DNA of 6,272 bases, taken from contig JAEZTD010000323.1 of NCBI GenBank assembly GCA_023443705.1, positions 1 through 6,272 of the forward strand. The letters are read 5' to 3'. A program made the position numbers and the translations under genes. Below are positions 1 through 3,289 of this stretch, piece after piece. The notes beneath the pieces are model-generated. The model was not told the origin of the DNA, made no database searches, and worked only from the letters and a program-made list of their open reading frames with translations. Each line of letters opens with the position of its first letter. The first letter of the stretch is position 1. The DNA comes from Bacillota bacterium. Its GTDB lineage: Bacteria; Bacillota; Clostridia; Christensenellales; Aristaeellaceae.

Positions 1-48
1 ATCGCCGTTGCATCTTCCGGCAATGTCCCGATACAGATTCGTCTCCAT
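1..48 (-). CDS. spoIVA: Stage IV sporulation protein A, N-terminal 16 codons only
   Basis: The gene starts at ATG 48-46 on the minus strand and runs off the left edge. The visible peptide, METNLYRDIAGRCNGD, has the layout of the SpoIVA N-terminus as I recall it (ME..., an aromatic residue, then K/R-DIA-x-R-x-x-GD), which in the family leads straight into the Walker A region of the ATPase domain. SpoIVA is a cytoskeletal ATPase made in the mother cell. It polymerises on the forespore surface and anchors the spore coat basement layer. The start is well fixed: a full SD (AAGGAGG) ends 7 nt upstream, and a sigma-E-like promoter lies about 60 nt upstream, as expected for a mother-cell gene. With only 16 residues the call rests on a short match plus the promoter, and the ATP-binding motif itself is outside the window. 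Confidence 0.78.
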   Translation of the reverse strand, partial: METNLYRDIAGRCNGD

Positions 49-55
49 GCCACAT

Positions 56-62
56 CCTCCTT
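56..62 (-). promoter_or_regulatory. Ribosome binding site of spoIVA
   Basis: AAGGAGG on the minus strand is followed by a 7-nt spacer and ATG. It is a near-perfect Shine-Dalgarno sequence and fixes the start of the truncated reading frame at 48. Confidence 0.8.
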
Positions 63-78
63 GCCGGGCGCGCCAGAC

Positions 79-113
79 GGCGTACGCCTTCCACCCATGC
101 CATCGATGCATGG
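79..113. repeat. Two short palindromes in the spoIVA leader and promoter
   Basis: GGCGTACGCC (79-88) is a perfect 10-bp palindrome inside the predicted leader. At 95-113, CCATG and CATGG flank the palindrome CATCGATG with one unpaired C, and this structure overlaps the -10 element. Either could be an operator or a small leader hairpin, or could arise by chance in GC-rich DNA. No known regulator site is recognised. Confidence 0.35.
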
Positions 114-138
114 TATGAGGACGGGCAGAAGGGTATGC
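110..138 (-). promoter_or_regulatory. Sigma-E-type sporulation promoter of spoIVA
   Basis: Read on the minus strand, GCATA (its ATA core at 136-134) is followed by exactly 16 nt and then CATACCAT (117-110). The sigma-E consensus is an ATA core, about 16 nt, then CATACAnT; the -10 differs at one position. The predicted transcription start is near 103, giving a leader of about 55 nt before the spoIVA ATG. In Bacillus subtilis, spoIVA is a sigma-E gene, so promoter and gene call support each other. The sequence match is seen directly; use by sigma-E is inferred. Confidence 0.68.
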
Positions 139-153
139 CTAACCGAAGAGTCG

Positions 154-182
154 TCGGGTTTTCAGCGCAGAAAAAACCCCGA
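154..182. repeat. Hairpin 1, bulged stem
   Basis: TCGGG (154-158) pairs with CCCGA (178-182), and TTTT (159-162) pairs with AAAA (173-176) across a single bulged C at 177. The loop is about 10 nt. It lies about 16 bp upstream of the -35 region of the spoIVA promoter. A separate small inverted repeat, TGAAA-C-TTTCA, follows at 187-197. Confidence 0.45.
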
Positions 183-233
183 AGCATGAAACTTTCAGGA
201 ATACTCAAGCGGTATCTCGTCCAAAACCAAAGC

Positions 234-257
234 ATCCTCCACCGGTCGGTGGAGGAA
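234..257. repeat. 24-bp palindromic repeat, copy 1
   Basis: TCCTCCACC (235-243), a GGTC loop and GGTGGAGGA (248-256) form a 9-bp perfect stem; as duplex DNA it is a 10+10 inverted repeat around GT. The 24 bases at 234-257 are identical to 461-484. Because the unit is palindromic, the two copies are both direct and inverted repeats of each other. The outer flanks (AAAGC before, CAGAC after) are not shared with copy 2, so the repeat has sharp edges. Confidence 0.75.
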
Positions 258-291
258 CAGACCATCAACAAAGTCTCCGTAGGATTTCAAT

Positions 292-320
292 CGTTCCCGG
301 CGGCGTGTACGCAGGGAACG
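292..320. repeat. Hairpin 3, two-tier stem
   Basis: CGTTCCC (292-298) pairs with GGGAACG (314-320). Inside it, GCGT (303-306) pairs with ACGC (309-312), with an asymmetric internal loop between the tiers. It directly abuts the next hairpin at 321, with no spacer. Confidence 0.5.
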
Positions 321-358
321 GGATAGCGCCACCAGTGCGCACACTGGTGGCGCTATCC
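321..358. repeat. 17-bp perfect hairpin
   Basis: GGATAGCGCCACCAGTG (321-337) is the exact reverse complement of 342-358, around a CGCA loop (338-341). A 17-bp stem without a mismatch is far beyond chance. There is no T-run after it on the plus strand (ACTCCTTTGG follows), nor on the minus strand (CGTTCCCTGC follows). It is therefore not a standard Rho-independent terminator, though it would be a strong barrier or RNA 3'-end protector. Confidence 0.75.
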
Positions 359-371
359 ACTCCTTTGGTCA

Positions 372-409
372 GTGCGCCGCACGGAAATCCTTGAGGATTT
401 CAGGCGCAC
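372..409. repeat. Hairpin 5, two-tier stem
   Basis: GTGCGCC (372-378) pairs with GGCGCAC (403-409). GAAATCC (384-390) pairs with GGATTTC (395-401) around TTGA. The tiers are separated by an asymmetric internal loop of 5 nt on one side and 1 nt on the other. The AATCC/GGATT tip resembles the tip of the hairpin at 427-457. Confidence 0.6.
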
Positions 410-426
410 GCGGGATTTCTTCCTTC

Positions 427-457
427 GCATCGAAAAATCCGTAGGGTTTTTCGATGC
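427..457. repeat. 14-bp hairpin with one G-T pair
   Basis: GCATCGAAAAATCC (427-440) faces GGGTTTTTCGATGC (444-457) around GTA (441-443). All positions are complementary except one T-G pair, which is still allowed in RNA. The TCCGTAGG tip recurs at 276-283, where the right arm (GGATTTC) is kept but the left arm has decayed. This suggests a related degenerate unit there. Confidence 0.65.
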
Positions 458-460
458 CTG

Positions 461-484
461 ATCCTCCACCGGTCGGTGGAGGAA
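461..484. repeat. 24-bp palindromic repeat, copy 2
   Basis: These 24 bases are identical to 234-257, with arms TCCTCCACC and GGTGGAGGA around GGTC. The copy lies about 45 bp beyond the folT stop codon and only 3 bp from the preceding hairpin. On the plus strand GGAGGA looks like a ribosome binding site, but no credible gene follows it. Confidence 0.75.
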
Positions 485-494
485 ATCTTGTTCA

Positions 495-508
495 CGGCGC
501 AGGCGCCG
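495..508. repeat. Small GC hairpin just past folT
   Basis: CGGCGC (495-500) and GCGCCG (503-508) are complementary around AG. This is the first hairpin met by transcription leaving folT on the minus strand. It is followed there by TGAACAAGATTTCC rather than a U-run, so at best it is a weak terminator. Confidence 0.35.
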
Positions 509-526
509 GGATGTGCGGGGTGCCGC

Positions 527-1075
527 CTAATCCTTGGGGAATTGGCGCTTCAGGAACTGGAGCAGGAAGTAGAGAAGCGGTACGTCGATGGCGTATTGAA
601 TTGCGTTTTTAAGCACACGTGCGGGGAGAAGCGCGACAAATCCCTTACCAAGGGTCATACTCAGCCAAAGCGTGTTGAGGGCGATGTGAAGCACAATAGC
701 GATGACGGCCTGCGATACGAGAACGCGCGCCCAGTTCACATCCTTGGCTCGGTAGAACGCAAGCCCGTATACGAGACCGCCCAGCGCCGCGTTGAGCGTA
801 AAACCCGGGAAGAACGGACCGGCAGGGCGAATCAAAAAGACGATGATGTCTGATAGCGCCGCAATCAACATCGCGGGCGACGGCCCGAAAAGGAAGGCTG
901 CTGCGGCTACGGCAAGATACCCGAACGAAAGACGAAGGTAGGAAAACAGGTACACCGACACGGTTGCGTTGAGCACAACCTCGATAGCCAAAAGCATCGC
1001 ACAGGCGACCATTACCCGCGTTTTTTTAAGGTTTCTCGCGGATTCGGCCAAGTCATCAAGCCAAGTTTTTATCAC
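527..1075 (-). CDS. folT: Folate-family ECF transporter S component (FolT-like)
   Basis: This is a small, hydrophobic membrane protein of about 182 residues with roughly six predicted transmembrane segments. It matches the substrate-binding S component of energy-coupling factor (ECF) vitamin transporters. Counting from 1084, the family-like stretches are RLSFGYLAVA (51-60) leading to FLFGP and a LSDII segment, FFPGFTLNAALGGLVYGL (91-108), and NTLWLSMTLGKGF (137-149) followed by LLPARVLKN (152-160). The last two are typical of the FolT folate family. It would bind folate and work with a shared EcfA-EcfA'-EcfT module encoded elsewhere. The frame is open to a GTG at 1084, but the GTG at 1075 is preferred: AAGGGGG (1090-1084) sits 8 nt upstream of it and overlaps the 1084 codon, and the predicted transcript starts near 1093. 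Folate specificity is inferred from similarity; another vitamin is possible. Confidence 0.85.
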   Translation of the reverse strand: MIKTWLDDLAESARNLKKTRVMVACAMLLAIEVVLNATVSVYLFSYLRLSFGYLAVAAAAFLFGPSPAMLIAALSDIIVFLIRPAGPFFPGFTLNAALGGLVYGLAFYRAKDVNWARVLVSQAVIAIVLHIALNTLWLSMTLGKGFVALLPARVLKNAIQYAIDVPLLYFLLQFLKRQFPKD

Positions 1076-1083
1076 CCTATCCA

Positions 1084-1090
1084 CCCCCTT
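1084..1090 (-). promoter_or_regulatory. Ribosome binding site that decides the folT start
   Basis: AAGGGGG on the minus strand lies 8 nt before GTG 1075-1073. The same Gs run into the first base of the upstream in-frame GTG at 1084, leaving no spacer for that codon, so the shorter protein is favoured. Confidence 0.6.
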
Positions 1091-1099
1091 TCTCGGCTC

Positions 1100-1128
1100 A
1101 TCATATCACCACAGAAAAAATGTGTCAA
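1100..1128 (-). promoter_or_regulatory. Sigma-A promoter of folT
   Basis: On the minus strand TTGACA (1128-1123), a 17-nt spacer and TATGAT (1105-1100) make a near-consensus housekeeping promoter. Transcription should start near 1093, leaving a leader of only about 18 nt before GTG 1075. That is too short for a riboswitch, so no folate (THF) riboswitch controls this gene from this promoter. Confidence 0.8.
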
Positions 1129-1140
1129 TCCAAGTTTTGT

Positions 1141-1169
1141 TTGCGTGCGTATGAACAATAGGCTATAAT
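1141..1169 (+). promoter_or_regulatory. Probable sigma-A promoter of glgB
   Basis: A perfect TATAAT -10 (1164-1169) is preceded at 17 nt by TTGCGT (1141-1146), which keeps only the TTG of the -35 consensus. The start site would be near 1176, so the mRNA would begin at about the SD itself, a very short leader. The promoter is back to back with the folT promoter, with 12 bp between the two -35 elements. Confidence 0.6.
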
Positions 1170-1175
1170 TGATCC

Positions 1176-1183
1176 GGGAGGGG
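1176..1183 (+). promoter_or_regulatory. Ribosome binding site of glgB
   Basis: GGGAGGGG contains GGAGG (1177-1181), 7 nt before the ATG at 1189. It supports this start over internal Met codons. Confidence 0.75.
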
Positions 1184-1188
1184 TTGCC

Positions 1189-3210
1189 ATGAAAAAGAAA
1201 GCGCCGGAGAAATCCTACAAAATTCTCGACATCGATCCGTGGCTGAAGGCGTACCGACGGGACATCCAACTTCGGATGGACCGTTTTACCGACATCCGCA
1301 AGAAGCTGCTCGGTGCGAAGGGCGACCTTTCGTCGATGGCCAACGGCTACCTTTATTACGGAATCCACCGCACGGAGAGCGGCTGGGTCTACCGTGAGTG
1401 GGCGCCGGGCGCGGACGAGATGCACCTGATCGGCGACTTCAACGGTTGGAACCGCGCAGCCCACCCGCTGGAAAAAGGCCTTGGCGGCAGCTGGGAAATC
1501 TCACTCCCACCGGAGGCCCTGAAGCACGGCGACCGCGTCAAGGTGCAGGTCACAAAAACGGGCGTAAAAACCGACCACATCCCCCTCTACATCCGCAAGG
1601 TCGTTCAAAACAAAGAAGACAACGACTTCTCCGGGCAGGTGTGGGCGCCCAGGTTGCCCTTTCGATGGACGGACGGCGGCTACGGCCGCAGGAAGATCAG
1701 CCCCATCTACATCTACGAAGCGCATGTGGGTATGGCGCAGGAGGAAGGGCGCATCGGCACCTACCGCGAGTTTGCTGACAACGTCCTGCCCCGCATCAAA
1801 GCAGGCGGCTACAACGCCGTGCAGTTGATGGCGGTTCAGGAACATCCCTACTATGCCTCCTTCGGCTATCAGGTTTCAAACTTCTTCGCTGCTTCGTCCT
1901 GGTACGGCGAGCCGGAGGATCTGAAATACCTCATCAACACCGCCCACGGCATGGACATGCTGGTCTTTCTCGACCTCGTGCACTCACACGCGGCCAAAAA
2001 CGTCGCGGAGGGCATCAATCTGTTCGACGGCACTGAGGATCAGTTCTTCCGAAAGGGCAAGGCGGGCATTCACCCGGCATGGGATACAAAGCTGTTCAAT
2101 TACGGAAAGCACGAGGTCATTCACTTCCTCCTGTCCAACTGCAAGTTCTGGCTGGAGGAATACCACTTTGACGGCTTCCGCTTCGACGGCGTGACATCGA
2201 TGATCTACCATGACCACGGGCTCGGAAAGTCCTTTGACGGCTACGACAAGTACTTCAGTCTGAACACCGATGTGGAGGCCGTTACCTATCTGCAATTGGC
2301 CAACGAACTGATCCATGCCGTCAACCCCTTCGCCTTGACCATCGCCGAGGACATGAGCGGCATGCCGGGCATGTGCCTGCCGATCCGCTACGGCGGGATC
2401 GGGTTCGACTATCGGCTGTCAATGGGCGTGCCGGACTTCTGGATTAAGACACTCAAGGAAGACGACATCCGCTGGGACATGGCGCGCATGTGGTACGAAT
2501 TGACCACCCGTCGCCCACAGGAGCCTTCGGTGGGTTATTCTGAATCCCACGACCAAGCGCTGGTCGGCGACAAGACGCTCATCTTCCGCATGGCGGATGC
2601 CGAGATGTATACTGGCATGGACAAGGCGTATCACTCACCGGCCATAGACCGGGCGATCACGCTGATCAAGATGATCCGCTTCATCACGCTTTCGCTGGCA
2701 TCAGATGGCTATCTCAACTTCATGGGCAACGAATTTGGACACCCGGAATGGATCGACTTCCCCCGGGAAGGCAACAACTGGAGTTTTCAGTACGCGCGCC
2801 GTCAGTGGTCTCTCTCTGACAACGACTTATTAAAGTACCAGTGGTTGCGGGATTTCGACCGGGCGATGCTGAAGTTCGCACGGAAGCATCGGGTGATGGT
2901 GAAGCACGACCTCAACAACCTCTGGATCGATCAGGAAAACAAACTGCTCGCTTTCGCAAAGGGCGGACTCGTGTACCTCTTCAACTTTCATCCGACAAGG
3001 TCCCAGGAGGCGTTTCTGTTGCCGGTCAACCCGACGGGCGCGGGCGACTATCAGGTGGTGTTCTCAACCGACGGCGAAGCCTTTGGCGGTCAAGGGCGCA
3101 TTTCTGAGGAAACGATCTATCAAACCGAGTTCACGCAGGAGCGCGGCATCGCCTTCAAGGTCTATGCCCCCTGCCGCACGGCGATGGTGCTGAAGCGCAT
3201 CGGGCCGTAA
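1189..3210 (+). CDS. glgB: 1,4-alpha-glucan branching enzyme, eukaryote-type (GH13 subfamily 8)
   Basis: This 673-residue cytoplasmic enzyme would cut alpha-1,4 glucan chains and re-attach them as alpha-1,6 branches, making glycogen or a similar polymer. An N-terminal helical part (about 1-50) is followed by a CBM48 domain (about 52-150; YREWAPGA 68-75, IGDFNGWN 81-88), the GH13 barrel (about 170-560) and a C-terminal beta domain (about 575-672). The catalytic motifs are intact: DLVHSH (262-267), GFRFDGVTSM with nucleophile D333, TIAEDMSG with acid/base E387, and ESHDQALVGDK with D455. The motifs YEAHVGM (176-182), FRFDGVTSMIYHDHG and MGNEFGHPEWIDFPREGN (512-529) are those of animal and plant branching enzymes rather than the usual bacterial GlgB (subfamily 9). 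The gene appears monocistronic, with its own promoter and terminator, and no other glycogen gene is in the window. Branching enzyme identity is very secure; its exact polymer is not. Confidence 0.95.
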   Translation: MKKKAPEKSYKILDIDPWLKAYRRDIQLRMDRFTDIRKKLLGAKGDLSSMANGYLYYGIHRTESGWVYREWAPGADEMHLIGDFNGWNRAAHPLEKGLGGSWEISLPPEALKHGDRVKVQVTKTGVKTDHIPLYIRKVVQNKEDNDFSGQVWAPRLPFRWTDGGYGRRKISPIYIYEAHVGMAQEEGRIGTYREFADNVLPRIKAGGYNAVQLMAVQEHPYYASFGYQVSNFFAASSWYGEPEDLKYLINTAHGMDMLVFLDLVHSHAAKNVAEGINLFDGTEDQFFRKGKAGIHPAWDTKLFNYGKHEVIHFLLSNCKFWLEEYHFDGFRFDGVTSMIYHDHGLGKSFDGYDKYFSLNTDVEAVTYLQLANELIHAVNPFALTIAEDMSGMPGMCLPIRYGGIGFDYRLSMGVPDFWIKTLKEDDIRWDMARMWYELTTRRPQEPSVGYSESHDQALVGDKTLIFRMADAEMYTGMDKAYHSPAIDRAITLIKMIRFITLSLASDGYLNFMGNEFGHPEWIDFPREGNNWSFQYARRQWSLSDNDLLKYQWLRDFDRAMLKFARKHRVMVKHDLNNLWIDQENKLLAFAKGGLVYLFNFHPTRSQEAFLLPVNPTGAGDYQVVFSTDGEAFGGQGRISEETIYQTEFTQERGIAFKVYAPCRTAMVLKRIGP

Positions 3211-3224
3211 ACCAATCGCACAAG

Positions 3225-3267
3225 AAAATGAACCGGCGAGGGGGCATCCCCTCGCCGGTTCATTTTT
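3225..3267. terminator. Bidirectional intrinsic terminator between glgB and pheT
   Basis: AAAATGAACCGGCGAGGGG (3225-3243) pairs perfectly over 19 bp with 3248-3266, around a GCAT loop. On the plus strand the stem runs into TTTTT and then GATGTTTT. On the minus strand it ends in TTTT followed by CTTG. It lies 14 bp past the glgB stop and 22 bp past the pheT stop, so it can end both convergent transcripts. Confidence 0.9.
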
Positions 3268-3289
3268 GATGTTTTGGGGGCTTCCGGCG

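Larger units (their letters stand above)
154..508. repeat. Gene-free cluster of eight hairpins between folT and spoIVA
   Basis: This stretch lies within the 478-bp gap between the folT stop (527) and the spoIVA start (48). No reading frame here looks like a protein. Self-complementary units occur at 154-182, 234-256, 292-320, 321-358, 372-409, 427-457, 461-483 and 495-508, so well over half of the bases can pair locally. Units 234-256 and 461-483 are the same palindrome. None is followed by a clear U-run on either strand, so they are not ordinary intrinsic terminators, although together they could stop or slow transcription leaving folT. The cluster resembles a pile-up of small interspersed palindromic repeats (REP/MITE-like) or one structured RNA; the sequence alone does not decide. 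Confidence 0.6.

Noticed and set aside
135..326. A 63-codon plus-strand reading frame in the hairpin region
   Set aside because: It has no SD before its ATG, its composition is unlike a protein, and it is built across hairpins 1 to 4. It also begins inside the spoIVA promoter.
234..484. An insertion sequence or transposon
   Set aside because: No transposase frame is present and no target-site duplication is seen at the outer edges. At most it could be a non-autonomous miniature element.
154..508. A CRISPR array
   Set aside because: There are only two identical repeats, about 200 bp apart, and the other hairpins differ in sequence. There are no regular spacers and no cas genes.
461..508. A standard intrinsic terminator for folT
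   Set aside because: The hairpins at 495-508 and 461-483 lack a U-run on the minus strand, so termination here is possible but not shown by the sequence.
476..853. A 125-codon plus-strand reading frame starting near the second palindrome, with GGAGGA nearby
   Set aside because: It is mostly antisense to folT, its product has no recognisable family pattern, and the SD-like GGAGGA is explained by the palindrome arm.
1076..1188. A folate (THF) riboswitch upstream of folT
   Set aside because: The near-consensus promoter leaves a leader of only about 18 nt, and no THF-type stem layout is visible in the 0.1-kb gap.
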